NCBI GenBank assembly: GCA_947044365.1
Contig: OX345642.1
Span: 6,425,507-6,489,506, forward strand
From: Petrosia ficiformis
Lineage: Eukaryota; Porifera; Demospongiae; Haplosclerida; Petrosiidae
DNA length: 64,000 bases
Direction of reading: 5' to 3'
The notes beneath the pieces are model-generated. The model saw only the letters and a program-made list of their open reading frames with translations, did not search any database and had not been told where the DNA came from. Made by a program: the position numbers and the translations under genes. Below are positions 12,103 through 26,224 of this stretch, in pieces; positions within the stretch are counted from its first letter, which is position 1; each line of letters begins with the position of its first letter.

Positions 12103-12814
12103 TTAGAACAGTTCACTTCTCAGTGATTCTTTGCCACCAATTGACCTTTAACTCTTTCGCTAAATACCGTTTCTATCTACAGAAAACCAATATCTAGCTG
12201 CGATATTTTCAATGAATGATATTAACCCGAGCGCGTAGGCGGAGGGTTATAGTAGTCTTCTGGTGTGTGTGTCTGTGTGTTACCGCTTGATCTCCACAAC
12301 TGCAAGGTCTTACTGTATTCTGAGCATATCTGCAGAATACTGGTATAGTGAAAGGTAAGAAATAAAAGCTTTTTTTTTTCTGAACTCGTCTTGTTGCAGA
12401 GAAACAGCTGTGCAAATACGCGTCGATCTGTCGCCATCTTGAAATTTTATCAGGAAACACTGAAACACTGAAACACTAACTTTTGTCTCTTTGAAGTTTT
12501 GTTTCTTGGGTTTTGTCTATCGTCCTAACGAGTGTTTATACAGCTATTTGTGAAGTTTTGTCCAGAAATTCGTTAGTTCTCAAGGCCATGCTATCTCCAT
12601 AATTTGCATATTCATGATGTACTACTGAATGGGGGTGCTCCTGGCTGTTGCAATAGGTTACTTAGGCAAAGTTGTTCTAAAGCCATGCTGTTTTTGCAAG
12701 CTAGCGAGGGTTCTGCACTTTAGTGCATTCATTTAGTATTCTTATGAAAAAATGAATGATTACAGCTGCCACTAACAAAAATAATATTTATGTTATATTA
12801 CTATCATAATAAAA
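12103..12814. other. Intergenic, A to B
   Basis: Contains one copy (12228-12290) of a dispersed motif, 'gcgtaggcggagggtta' followed by a gt-rich stretch, also seen at 17388, 27358, 35230, 42650 and 43935. The rest has no identifiable feature; the promoter of copy A should be at its left end. Confidence 0.5.
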
Positions 12815-14934
<2,120 letters not shown>

Positions 14935-15110
14935 TTGTAATGTCTCCTATTATAACGGGACCTAGGTTAGAGTGGGAGGGGCTGGCCACACGCGAACGAT
15001 GATGACATGCAACTGCGATGTACCAAATTCATGCACTATATATAAGTTCAACATAACCAGTGCCTTTTTCCGGAAAGCATTATAAGGAGTAATCCCAGTA
15101 CCTAACCACG

Positions 15111-15178
15111 TACAAGTCTCGCGAGTCAGACTCCTCCCCTTTTTGAGATCGGAGGGAGGAGTCTGGCTCGCGAGACTA
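15111..15178. mobile_element. AGTCTCG foldback element
   Basis: A hairpin with arms agtctcgcgagtcagactcc and ggagtctggctcgcgagact around a short loop (ccctttttgagatcggaggg). It belongs to the group also seen at 28768, 29016, 36424, 9005, 9270 and 62998. Confidence 0.75.
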
Positions 15179-15487
15179 ACCACGTACCAACCTGCCCATT
15201 AAAAGACAGGGATGCATGTATGCCATCAGACACAGGGGCGGATACAGGATTTATTGTATGGTACATGGTGAGGTTGATCTTGGCGCGCCTGATGCGCGCC
15301 GCGCAAAATTTTAGCTAATTAATTTTTATAAAGGGCGTGGTAAATTAATTAACAAAAGAAAAAGGTCCTCTAACACCGATTTCTGGAAGATGCGCCTCGG
15401 ATGCCTTCAAAATGTCTTCTACTGGAATTCTTTCCTGGTAATGCATAGTTATCACAGCCATGTCTGAAAAGTGTTCTTCTGTGAGTG

Positions 15488-16875
15488 TAGATGAAATGAT
15501 TTATACCAAAATTTGATACTACATGTACATGTATTATAATAATCAATACCATACTCAGCTGATATGTGGGCATTTTAGTTCGGATCAACTGGCACAGACG
15601 GCCCCTCATTAATTATGCACGATAGGTGTGGCAGGTTGTAACTTTGCTCGCTATCATGCTGATGATATCCCTACCAACAAGGGGCCTAGACTGGGGGGGC
15701 GCAGCCCCCCCAGACCCCCCCTGTTTGTCAGGAACAGCACTGGGCCTATCGGCCCAACGTAAGTGGGATTAAATAACACCACACCTATCGTGCATGATTA
15801 ATGAGGGGCCGTCTATGCCAGTTGATCCTTTAGTTCTCTTTCTATGGCCCATAGGGCCATCCCTATAATTGCTTTCATCTTTCAGCTGTGTTATCAGAGC
15901 TATGTAGTTATATCTGACTGTCTACATCATGACACGGTTGCTGTCTATCTTTTCCAAAAAAGTTTGATTGCTTTTTTAAAGACAAGGTTTCCTTCACACC
16001 TGCAAAACATTTACTACTTTTCTGATGGGGCAGTATCCCAATACAAAAATCGCAAGAATTTTATTAACTTATGTTATCATGAGGAAGATATGGACTTCCT
16101 GCTCAATGGCATTTTTCTGCAACCTCTCATGGTAAAGGTGCTTGCGACAAACTTGGTGGCACAGTCAAGCATCTTGCTGCAAGAGCTAGCCTGCAAAGGC
16201 CCTATGATGAACAGTTTATGACCCCTCGTCAGCTGTTGAATGGGCTTCTAATAACATATCTGTGGTCTTCTTTGAACAAGAGGGAGCAAACACATCTTGA
16301 AGAACGATTCCAGGAAGCTCGGACGATTTCTGGAACTCGTAAACTTCATTCCTTTGTCCCCGTCTCAAAAGACAGAGTGAGAACCCGAGTCTTTTCATCT
16401 TCAATTCTCTCCAAGGAAGAAATATCTCAAATTTTGATTAAAGTGGACCCAAGAACAACGAGAGGTCATGTGTATACTTTAACACAAAAGGAAAGCAGAG
16501 CTGCCACAGAAAAACTTTATATTATTATGGCAGCGAAATAATTGATGTGTCTTCTGTTTTAGTGCATCTTAATGACTGTCTTTAGCATATAATGTTGTTT
16601 AAAAACAGCTTGATAATAATAATCATTTGTCAGTCAAACCAAAAACAAATAATTTTGTAGTTCATGTGACAATTACCATTTTACTGACAACAATAATGAT
16701 AATCATTTTTTATTCGTAAAAAGCTCCATTTAAGTATTGATCATGCCATGTTTATGAAGGCATCATCATACTAAAAAGAGAACCAAAATGCCCACATATC
16801 AGCTGAGTATGGTATTGATTATAATAATTATATACATGTAGTATCAAATTTGGTATAAATCATTCCATCTACTCT
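15488..16875 (+). mobile_element. DNA-transposon relic with about 90-bp terminal inverted repeats
   Basis: The left end, about 15488-15575 (gtagatgaaatgatttatac ... gctgatatgtgggcatttt), is the inverted copy of the right end, about 16787-16875. Between them on the + strand are pieces of a coding region at 15860-16541. The motif YYFSDGAVSQYKNRKNF followed by INLCYH occurs in many uncharacterised invertebrate transposon proteins. The frame then shifts near 16105-16130: ATSHGKGACDKLGG is in a different frame from the upstream part and joins the downstream MTPRQLLNGLL frame, which ends at 16541. The 5' part of the coding region is missing, replaced by a nested element at 15582-15828. Dead autonomous element or internal deletion derivative. 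Confidence 0.7.
15582..15828. mobile_element. Nested 247-bp MITE with 8-bp target duplication
   Basis: It has terminal inverted repeats of about 50 bases (ggatcaactggcacagacgg ... against ... ccgtctatgccagttgatcc). It is flanked by the direct repeat tttagttc (15574-15581 and 15829-15836), an 8-base target-site duplication as made by hAT-type and some other transposases. The core holds a G-run/C-run hairpin near 15692-15721. It is inserted in the larger element. Confidence 0.8.
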
Positions 16876-17379
16876 TGAATTCTGTCATGCGTCTGCCAAA
16901 CCCATGGCAGTCCCAAAATCAAATTTCTAGTGATCAAAGAGAAAGACCCAAAGAATATTTGTAAAAACAATTATTGTAATTGAAGCATCCGTTTTTGCGG
17001 CAGCAAAGGTCAAAGTGCACTAACGATGACCTTTGACCCTAACTTTATCGGATATAGGTTTGTGATATATCATATGAAAGAACATTGTATAAGGTGCAAA
17101 ATGGTGCAATTGCAGCTGATAAAGACGATCGTAGTCAAAGATATGGAATAATAACAGGCAAACCAAAAATTAACAAAAACTGAAGAATTTGTTTGGCTAT
17201 AACTCAGAAGCCATATAATAAAACTCAACATGGGTTAATGTCTCGATAGATACTATGCAACTACCAAGTTTCATCCAAATCCATAAGGGTCAATATTTTT
17301 TTGTGTTGATTTGACATGGAATGACCCATATAGCACCTAATGTTTATATAATTAGCTGTTATCAGTTGAATATATGTAG

Positions 17380-17462
17380 CTGTCATTACCCTCGCTGTGA
17401 AGCATAGGCGGAAGGGTACGATAATCATATTGTGTGTCTGTGTGTGTGTCTGTCTGTTCACA
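17380..17462. repeat. Dispersed 'gcgtaggcggaagggta' + (GT)n repeat
   Basis: Occurs in the form taccctcgctgtgaagcataggcgg... followed by gtgtgtctgtgtg. It is nearly the same as 27356-27440 and inverted at 35218-35282, 42635-42690 and 43915-43970. No gene. Confidence 0.65.
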
Positions 17463-17796
17463 AAAATTTGGGAAAAGTAGGAACATTGGCAGCTCGAACA
17501 AGCTGCTGGCAGACTTTAAATTATAAAAATAACAAGAGGCATTTGCTAAAACCTTTCAGTTATAAAGTTATTATACTAGTGACTATGCATACTAACATCA
17601 TAAATATATAATTATTAATTTTCTCCAATTGTGAGTTGAATATCTGTAGATTTGAGTGCTACAGAATAATTTTGAATTTTGGATAATTCAACATATTTTA
17701 TAGTTACATATGACATCTCAACTTTTATACTATAAATTTCGTACTATAATTATTATCAAGTGTAATGATATTCCACTTTGTACAATTGCTACTGGA

Positions 17797-17818
17797 GGGG
17801 GGGGGGGGGGGGGGGGGA
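17797..17818. repeat. Poly-G tract
   Basis: About 22 consecutive G on the + strand. Confidence 0.9.
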
Positions 17819-18816
17819 AGTAACCCACACTATCTGATTACCATGCTACAATCTTCTCTAACATAATTATAGTTGTTATGGTACAACTGGCCATGGAAGC
17901 GAGTAATATTGAGTGCAAAGACATTGTTTACATTTACATATACAATAATTATATAATATTATATACTATAATCTTCCCAATTTAGATAAGTGATGAGGAA
18001 ATGTGTACATAGTGAAGGCTGGTTTCCACTTACCTGCGATGCAACTGCGTCATAACGCCGGCATTGCTGTTTCCACTTGGCAATTGCCAATTGGACACTC
18101 TACATATAAATATTATTATTCTAATTAAATTATAGTTGCAATTCTAATCTATAAAAATTCCCCACAAATATCAGCGATAAGGAAGAGTTTCAACACAGTG
18201 TAGCCAATTAAGCATTAAATATGTAATTATTAAGTCCTAAAAGACATACAGACACTGAATGACATGTCCAGTCACTATAATCAGTATGTACATACATTGC
18301 ACTCCTCTGAACGTTGTGCCCTTGAAAATGACAACAGGCATTCTAGAATTTAATAGCACCATTAACCCTTAGAGGACTGATGTCACATATATGTGACATT
18401 TCACCCCTACGTGGTTCGCCGTCTGTTCCTAGCTACACGAAGCAGTCCAAATGGTTGTAATTGGCGTCAGGCACAAGCTGATGAACGTGGCTAAAAAAGT
18501 TGATGGTTTTCGGCTGCCCTTTGGCCTAAATAACAACGCTGCCGACGAATTTTGCATTTGCACGCGCTCTGGTGGCGCTCTGCATTTGCACGCGCTCTGG
18601 CTTTCCAATTGCAGACAAGTGAAGCATGCTCAATTTTCCCTGTGTATAATATTATATACTAGCTCCAGTTGGAATCTTTAAGACTTTCACAATTTAGATA
18701 AGTGATGAGGAAAGGTTTACATAGACAAAATTATAGTGTCTATAAATCATCCCCCTCTAAGATAAGCGATAAGGAAAGGTTTACATATACAGTATAGCAG
18801 TTCCAATTAAGGAAGA

Positions 18817-20475
18817 GTTTAGACAGGAAGTTTTGTCATTCAAGTATCAACCTTATGCACTACTGTTCACTGGCAATCATAGGGATTTTTCTCCATAATT
18901 ATAGCTCTGGTGAAAATTAAGAAATAATCAAAACCATTATTTTATGGGGATTTGTAGCTTAGTAACTAACAACTATACATATCATTCATATTTTTTGTGG
19001 TTGACCACTTACTACAATGTGATTCGTATTGTGTATTTAAATGCTGTAAGTTATAATTATGTGAAAAGGAGATTTAAATGCCAACATTATAATTATCACA
19101 AGGGATTACAATTTGGATGCTGTTTCATACCAAGAAACATTGCCCACTGTACCTGTTTCTTCAATGGAAATAGGGGTGATGTTTAATGTTTTCAGTTTTC
19201 ACAGAACAATATCTATTGGCGCTCCAGAGAAGAAAATATCTCTTTTCTTATGTTTCTGACATTTCGTATAGATTACACTATACACATGCGTAGTATTGTG
19301 TCTATGTTTTCAGATTGTTTATTAAGGAAATGCTCAATTTCTCTGTGTACAATATTGTATAGTTTCTTCAGTTCAGATCTTTCAATTTAGAATTGATAAG
19401 GAAAGGTTTATATAGGTAAAGCCATATTTCCAATTCTAATCTATAAATCTTCGCCACAAATATAAGTGATAAGGAAAGGTTTACATAGAGTTCCAAATAA
19501 GGAAGAGTTTACATTTAAGCATTGTAATACTAAAAGAAACTTTATACATACATATACTGAGCCAGTCACTAGTCATTACAATCAGTCTGTATTGCACTTC
19601 TCCTTAGGTAATAGGTAGCATCTTTCTTCAGTACTTATCAAATTAAATTTATAAATAAATTATCTCAATGCAATGCTTATGCAAGATCACGTTTTGAAAA
19701 GTTAAAATTCAACTGATATGAAAACAAAATCTTTTTTAGCTTTTTCAACATGCATGTGATGTAATTGTACTAACTTTCTGTTACAGGATGTATTTGCCAG
19801 ATTTCAGCTCAACAAAACTATGACATTTTCAATTTTATTCCCATACTATATATACTGGAGCCACATTAAACCCAATATAAAGTGCAGTTTGGTTCAAACT
19901 GGACATACAATTATTGCTGATAATAATATGGTTGAATGTAATGTGGTGTATCAGGGTTAACAATAATAAAGATGTTTGATCTTCAGTAAATGATGGAGCA
20001 CTATTAACCTTAGCTTTTGCAGCGCCTGTCACAGTTTATTTTATTGACAATTCAAGCTCTTGTGATACTGGCTTAATTGCTAAGCAAGAACCCTCGGATA
20101 ATCAAAACAGGTGCAACACTCAGAAACAAAGATAGGCGACAAAGAAAAATTTACATACAGAAATTTATAGTTCCAACCGACGAAGAAAGTGGTAAGGAAA
20201 GGTTTACATATAGAATATACCCATTATAGTACTTCAGGTTTAAATAATTATAAATTATGTAGTATTGTCCTGCAAGAAATGTTTCACATATGTACACCAA
20301 GTCACATATCCAGTCACTATGATCAATCTGTATTGCACTCCTCTTAAGGTTGTAGGTACAGGTATACTAGAATTGATATTACTTTATTATCATGACATCA
20401 AAATGTTCTCACTATTAATAACAAACATAATTATTATTATAATAGTAGTGGCCTAATGATAATACGAAACTATGA
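18817..20475. repeat. Segmental duplicate, copy 1 (with 22840-24240)
   Basis: The sequence beginning aggaagttttgtc and running through cttatgcactactgttcact is repeated in the same order at 22840-24240 at high identity. Parts recur at 25255-25420, 26390-26850 and 36580-36995. The block is the intergenic spacer that accompanies each member of the unknown gene family, so the cluster grew by duplication of gene plus spacer. Confidence 0.75.
19840..20012 (-). pseudogene. Orphan, frameshifted last exon of the unknown family
   Basis: The minus strand starts VNSAPSFTEDQ, like the start of exon 4 in copies D and E (VNGDPSFAEDPSN). The frame then breaks before the 'FIIVNP..PHYIQPY' region, which continues in another frame to a remnant of the 'GFNV' end. 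No exon 1-3 for it lies upstream before the next gene's exon 4. A broken leftover of a duplication. Confidence 0.7.
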
Positions 20476-20481
20476 GTTGTC

Positions 20482-21774
20482 TTAATTTACTGGAGTCACA
20501 TTGAATCCAATGTTCGGTGCAGTATCCGAACGTGTTGCTGGTAGTGTAGGTTGAACCGCGGGAGGAGCAATCTGGACATACCATTGCTGATGTTGGATGT
20601 AACGTGGTGTAGCAGGGTTAACAATATTAAAGATGTTTGACGGATCTTTAGCTAAGGATGAATCACCAGTAACCTAAGGATAATTCAACACAACTAATAA
20701 TAATTATCATTATAATAATTATAATGTTTTGGTATACACAACTCATAAGAGTTGCAAAGTGATGCTCACACATGAGCTCCTGGTATAGACAGTATACACT
20801 TAATTAAATATGCATGTTTCAGAATATCTTTCTTCAGTACTTGTGAAATTCATTTTATAAGCAATGCAATGCCTATGCAAGATCACGTTTTGGAAAGTTA
20901 AAATTCAACTGATATGAAAACAAAATCTTTTTTAGCTTTTTCATTGCTATAATTATATACATGTGATATCATAATAATTATTATTGCTGATCATGTGACC
21001 TGTGGCCAATCAGAGAGCAGATAATGATTGACCATTAAATCACTTATTGCACACTTTTGCGTGCAATAAGTAATTATTGCACACTTTGCTCACCTCTACT
21101 AATGAAGCTGCTCCAACAACAGTGGTAGTTCACCAGATCATCAATAAATCACTTAAAACACTTGACAGTGCATTGTGTGTTTCAATGTAGCACTTGGACG
21201 GTCAATAAAGGTCTCGTTTACATAACGCACTTGCCTTCGGCTCGTGCATTATGTAAACTCAACCTTTATCGACCTGCCCTCATGCTACATTAAAACACGT
21301 AATCACTGTAAAGTGTGTTCTATTACTTATATTAACTTTCTGTTACAGTATTTCTGAATAAAACTTACCAGTCCAACATTTCCTTTTGTCCTAAGATTAT
21401 TAAAATGCCAAAAAGTACGGGGACGCCGTGAAAAGGTGTAGAAAACACCACCAGATCCATCATAATACACATGCCTCCAGATAACTACATGAAACAACAG
21501 TGTTATGGAAACAGTGTTATAAACATTACTAGTTTATCTCACTCCTTTGACGAGTACGAATGCTTGCAATAAGTGGTGTGAAACAATTGCTATCGTCATG
21601 TCCAAGAAAATTTTTTTTATCGTCTCCAGTTGATTGTAGATTAAAATCATCGTGCAATGGTTCATCCTTTCTTACGAAAAGTTCCATTAGGTTATCTTTT
21701 ACTTTCCTTAACTGAAATTAAAGTATATATTACCAAAAAAATGACTTAAAACTTACAAATGTGTTTTCATCCAT
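20482..21774 (-). CDS. Unknown tandem family, copy C (164 aa)
   Basis: Exons 21774-21757 (MDENTF), 21711-21543, 21484-21369 and 20673-20482 (TAA), total 495 bases, phases 0/1/0. Exon 2 has LRKVKDNLMELFVRKDEP and CFTPLIASIRTRQR. Exon 3 has IWRHVYYDGSGGVFY and FWHFNNL. Exon 4 has DPSNIFNIVNPATPRYIQ, WYVQIAP, PTLPATRSD and ends GFNVTPVN. No signal peptide or membrane segment. Its start codon is only 13 bases from the stop codon of copy D, so its promoter and 5' UTR must overlap D's last exon or the two are co-transcribed. Exons 2-4 are nearly identical to copy G. Function unknown. Confidence 0.85.
21170..21302. repeat. Hairpin element in intron 3 of copy C
   Basis: Inverted arms: gtgttttcaatgtagca-type text at 21175-21235 against atgctacattaaaacac at 21283-21299, with the stem centre gcacttgccttcggctcgtgc. 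MITE-like. A further small inverted sequence, ttattgcacacttttgcgtgcaataa, is at 21046-21072. Confidence 0.65.
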
Positions 21775-21787
21775 AGTGAACGTGATA

Positions 21788-22788
21788 TCAGCAGTCTGAG
21801 GGCAGTTTTTTTATAAACCCTTCATGAACTGGAGTTACATTGAATCCAATGTAAGGTGCAGTCACTGAATTTGTTGCTGGTAGTGTAGGTTGAATCACGA
21901 AAGGATCAAACTGGACATACCATTCCTGATGAAAATATGGTTGAATGTAACGTGGTATATCAGGGTTAACAATGATGAAGATGTTTGAAGGATCTTCAGC
22001 AAATGATGGATCACCATTAACCTAAGGATAATAACAGCACAACTATATAATAATTATGATTATAATAGCTATATGTGTTGGTATGGGCTAAGCAGCTCAT
22101 AAGAGTCGCAAAGCCACATTGATAGACAGTACTTAAATATGCATGTTTCAGAACATATTTCTTCAGTACTTGTGAAATTAATTGTATAAGCAAATTATCT
22201 TAATGCATTGCCTATGCAAGATCACGTTTTGAAAAGTTAAAATTCATTCAACTGATATGAAAAAAAAATTTTTTTTATATGGTTTAGCTTATTCATTGCT
22301 ATATATATACATATATAATAATTATTAACTTTCGGTTGCAGTATGTATTTGCAATTCTGAATAAAACTTACAGATATCAGCTCAACATTTTCGTTGCTCG
22401 GAAGATTATTAAAGTGCCAAAAATAACCCTCTGAAGAGATGTAGAAAACCCCACCAAATTCAGGATAATACACAAACCTCCAGATAACTACATGAAACAT
22501 CAGTGTTATGGAGACAGTGTTATAAACATAAACTAGTTTATTATTATTTCTTACTGCTTTGACTATTAGGAGGGCTTCCAATAAGTGGTGTGAAATGGCT
22601 ATCATTGCGTCCAAGAAATTTGTTTGATCATCTGTTGATTGTAGGTGATAATCAATGCTCAATGGATCATCCTCTCTTTGGAACTGTATCTTTAGTCTGT
22701 CTTTCACAAGCCTTAACTGAAATGAAAGTATTTAAAAATAACTATAACAGAATTAAAACAAATATCTTACAAATAATTCCTCTGACAT
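21788..22788 (-). CDS. Unknown tandem family, copy D (frameshift in exon 2)
   Basis: Exons by homology are 22788-22771 (MSEELF), 22716-22555, 22487-22372 and 22021-21788 (TGA). Their sum is 530 bases, not a multiple of three. Compared with copies C, E and G one T is missing in the run encoding N-F-L in exon 2. The predicted frame from that point is DAMIAISHHLLEA instead of GRNDSxFTPLI. The 67-base intron between exons 2 and 3 (22554-22488) has no stop in the shifted frame, and if retained would bring exon 3 (IWRFVYYPEFGGVFY) back into the correct frame (597 bases = 199 codons). Exon 4 is intact, with VNGDPSFAEDPSN and WYVQFDP, and is longer than in its sisters, ending VHEGFIKKLPSDC. So D is either a young pseudogene or uses intron retention. 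Confidence 0.7.
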
Positions 22789-22839
22789 GGTGAGGGCGAT
22801 GTCGTTGGCAAACTAAATGGGTGAGCCCCACCCTAAACA

Positions 22840-24240
22840 GGAAGTTTTGTCTCAACCTTATGCACTACTGTTCACTGGCAATCATAGGGATTTTTCTCCA
22901 TAATTATAGCTCTAAAAATTAAGAAATAATAATTTTCTTCAAAACCATTATTTTATGGGGATTTGTAGCTTAGTAACTAACAACTATACATATCATTCAT
23001 ATTTTTTGTGGTTGACCACTTATTACATACAATGTGATTCGTATTGTGTATTTAAATGCTGTAAGTTATAATTACATGAAAAGAAGGTTTAAATGCCAAC
23101 ATTACAATAATTATCACAAGGGATTACAATTTGGATGCTGTTTCATACCAGGAAACATTGCCTACTGTACCTGTTTCTTCACAGAACAACATCTATTGGT
23201 ACTTCCAGAGAAGAAAATATCTCTTTTCTTATGTTTCTGACATTTCGTATAGATTACACTATACACATGCGTAGTATTGTGTCTATGTTTTCAGATTGTT
23301 TATTAAGGAAATGCTCAATTTCTCTGTGTACAATATTGTATAGTTTCTTCAGTTCAGATCTTTCAATTTAGAATTGATAAGGAAAGGTTTATATAGGTAA
23401 AGCCATATTTCCAACTCTAATCTATAAATCTTCGCCACAAATATAAGTGATAAGGAGAGGTTTACATAGAGATCCAAATAAGGAAGAGTTTACATTCAAG
23501 CATTGTAATACTAAAAGAAACTTTATACATACATATACTGACCCAGTCACTACAATCCATCTGTATTGCACTTCTCCTTAGGTAATAGGTACAGGTAGTC
23601 TAGAATTAATTGAACAGCACTATTAACTTAGTTTACCATCATGTCATCAAAATGTTCTCACTATTATGTTATTAATTAATAGTGAGAACATTTTGATGGC
23701 ATGATTGAGAGTATAGACCTACACTAACATAGTGAGCATTTAAAAGTAAGCATTAATTGTTCAAATTATCAGAATCCATCATATCCGCTTTTGCAGAGCC
23801 TGTCACTTATTGACAATTCAAGTTCTTGTGATACTGGCTTAATTGCTAAGCAAGAACCCTCGGATAATCAAAACAGGTGCAACACTCAGAAACAAAGAGG
23901 GCGACAAAGAAAAATTTACATACAGAAATTTATAGTTTCAACTGACAAAGAAAGCGGTAAGGAAAGGTTTACATATAGATTATACCCATTATAGTACTTC
24001 AGGTTTAAATAATTATAAATTATGTAGTATTGTCCTACAAGAAATCTTTCACATATGTACACCAAGTCACATATCCAGTCACTATGATCAATCTGTATTG
24101 CACTCCTCTTAAGGTTGTAGGTACAGGTATACTAGAATTGAATAGCACTATTACTTTATTATCATGACATCAAAATGTTCTCACTATTAATAACAAACAT
24201 AATTATTATTATAATAATAGTGGTCTAATAATAATACGAA
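22840..24240. repeat. Segmental duplicate, copy 2 (with 18817-20475)
   Basis: Spacer between copies D and E, collinear with 18817-20475. It contains about six copies of the gataaggaaaggtttacata-type motif (23380, 23447, 23480, 23890, 23955 and neighbours). An inverted repeat at 23642-23705 (catcaaaatgttctcactat / atagtgagaacattttgatg) forms a hairpin. No coding exon seen. Confidence 0.75.
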
Positions 24241-24269
24241 ACTATGAGTTGTTTAATTTTATTCCTGTA

Positions 24270-25213
24270 CTATACTCGAGTCACATTGAATCCAATGTTC
24301 AGTGCAGTATCCGAACTTGTTGCTGGTAGTGTAGGTTGAATCACGAAAGGATCAAACTGGACATACCATTCCTGATGAAAATATGGTTGAATGTAATGTG
24401 GTGTATTAGGGTTAACAAGGATAAAGACATTTGAAGGATCTTCAGCAAATGATGGATCACCATTAACCTAAGGATAATAACAGCATAACTATATAATAAT
24501 TATGATTACAATAGCTATATGTGTTGGTATGGGTTAAGCAGCTCATAAGAGTCGCAAAGCGACATTCATGAGCTCCTGATATAGACAGTACTTGTTTCAG
24601 AACATTTTTCTTCAGTACTTGTGAAATTAATTTTATAAGCAAATTATCTTAATGCGTTGCCTATGCAAGATCATGATTTGAAAAGTTAAAACTCAACTGA
24701 TATCAAAACAAAATCTTTTTTAGCTTTTTCATTGCTATTATATATACATTATAATTATTAACGTTCTGTTATAGTATCTTTTTGCAATTCTGAATAAAAC
24801 TTACAGGTAGCAGCTCAACATTTTCGTTGCTCTGAAGATTATTAAAATGCCAAAAATAACCATCTGAAGAGATGTAGAAAACCCCACCAAATTCAGGATA
24901 ATACACAAACCTCCAGATAACTACATGAAACAACAGTGTTATGAAAACAGTGTTATAAACATTACTAGTTTATCTCACTCCTTCCACGAGTACGAACGCT
25001 TGCAATAAGTGGTGTGAAACCGCTATCGTTGCGTCCAAGAAAATTTGTTTGATCATCTGTTGATTGTAGGTGATAATCAATGCTCAATGGATCATCCTCT
25101 CTTTGGAACTGTATCTTTAGTCTGTCTTTCACAAGCCTTAACTGAAATGAAAGTATTTAAAAATAGTTATAACAGAATTAAAACAAATATCTTACAAATA
25201 ACTCCTCTGACAT
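24270..25213 (-). CDS. Unknown tandem family, copy E (164 aa)
   Basis: Exons 25213-25196 (MSEELF), 25141-24979, 24920-24805 and 24467-24270 (TAG), total 495 bases, phases 0/1/0. Exon 2 has LRLVKDRLKIQFQREDDP and the intact FLGRNDSGFTPLIASVRTR. Exon 3 has IWRFVYYPEFGGVFYISS and YFWHFNNLQSNENVE. Exon 4 has DPSNVFILVNPNTPHYIQ, WYVQFDPFVIQPTLPAT and ends IGFNVTRV. Nearest relative is D: exons 1-3 are almost identical, and E keeps the T that D lost. Introns are 54, 58 and 337 bases. Function unknown; short, soluble, no targeting signal visible. Confidence 0.85.
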
Positions 25214-25429
25214 GGTGAGGGCGATGTCGTTGGCAATCTGGCTAGCTTTAAGGAAATGCTCAATTTCTCTGTGTACAATATTGTATACTTTCTTCAGTTC
25301 AGATCTTTCAATTTAGAAGTGATAAGGAATGGTTTATATAGGTAAAGCCATATTTCCAACTCTAATCTATAAATCTTCGCCACAATAAAAGTGATAAGGA
25401 AAGGTTTACATAGAGCACATTGAACGCAG

Positions 25430-25612
25430 TGCAGTGTATAGTGCAGTCTCCAAACTTGTTACTAGTAGAGTAGTTGCAATCATGAAAGGATTAAACTGGA
25501 CATACCATTGGTGATGATAATATGATTGGATGTAACATGGTATATCAATCAGGGTTAACAATAATAGAAATTTGAGGGATCTTCAGCAAAGGATGGATCA
25601 CCATCAACCTAA
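25430..25612 (-). pseudogene. Second orphan last exon of the unknown family
   Basis: On the minus strand it starts VDGDPSFAEDPSN after a good acceptor (ccttag). It is frameshifted a few bases later and has a stop where the other copies read FIIVNP. The downstream 'YVQFNPF' and 'GFNV' remnants are recognisable in other frames. No exons 1-3 belong to it. Confidence 0.7.
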
Positions 25613-26224
25613 GGATATTTCAGCACAACTATAATTATAAATAATTAACTATACGTTTTGGTGTACATAGCTCATAAGAGTTGGAAAGCGATGCTCATGA
25701 GCTCCTGGTATAGACGGTATACTTATATACTCTGTAAACATGAATGGGTTATTTTAACCCTCATTTGAGTTTCACTTCCTCCTGAGGCTATATAAATCAA
25801 TGCTGCTTTCTTGTCTAGCTAGGTAATGATAGTAATTGTTTCTTTTGATTTGATCTATATTGACTAGTATATAATGGTAATGAAAACAGTACAATGTACA
25901 TGAACTTTAAACAGGTAAATCCTAGTAATTTATTACTCTGGAATGAACTAGTAACATCTGTTGTTTTCACAGATTTGAATTGGAATACTAATATATACAC
26001 CACAGATTGTACCTACAATACAGTTAATACTATGCTATGTATATAGCTACATTATATCAATATGTTTGTTACTATATACCTTATTGTGACATGTACTTTA
26101 TACTAGTCAATATAGATCAAATGAAACATGACTTGTAAATATTACCTAATAAATCAGCATGGAGGAAAATATAACTGCATTGAAACTCCTGTAACTGGGG
26201 TTAAAATAACCTATTACTTTTTAC

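Larger units (their letters stand above)
16876..19834. other. Gene-free region of repeats between copy B and the C/D/E cluster
   Basis: No coding exon found. It holds a copy of the 1463-1942 element ends at 18363-18500. From 17985 onward there is a series of degenerate copies of the motif gataaggaaaggtttacata (18702, 18767, 19395, 19463). From about 18817 there is a block that is duplicated at 22840-23600. Confidence 0.6.

Noticed and set aside
12209..12460. Minus-strand frame upstream of copy A as an alternative first exon
   Set aside because: The exon 12102-12040 has the family-specific 'TPDxExF' ending, the right phase and an in-frame upstream stop; the other frame overlaps a dispersed repeat.
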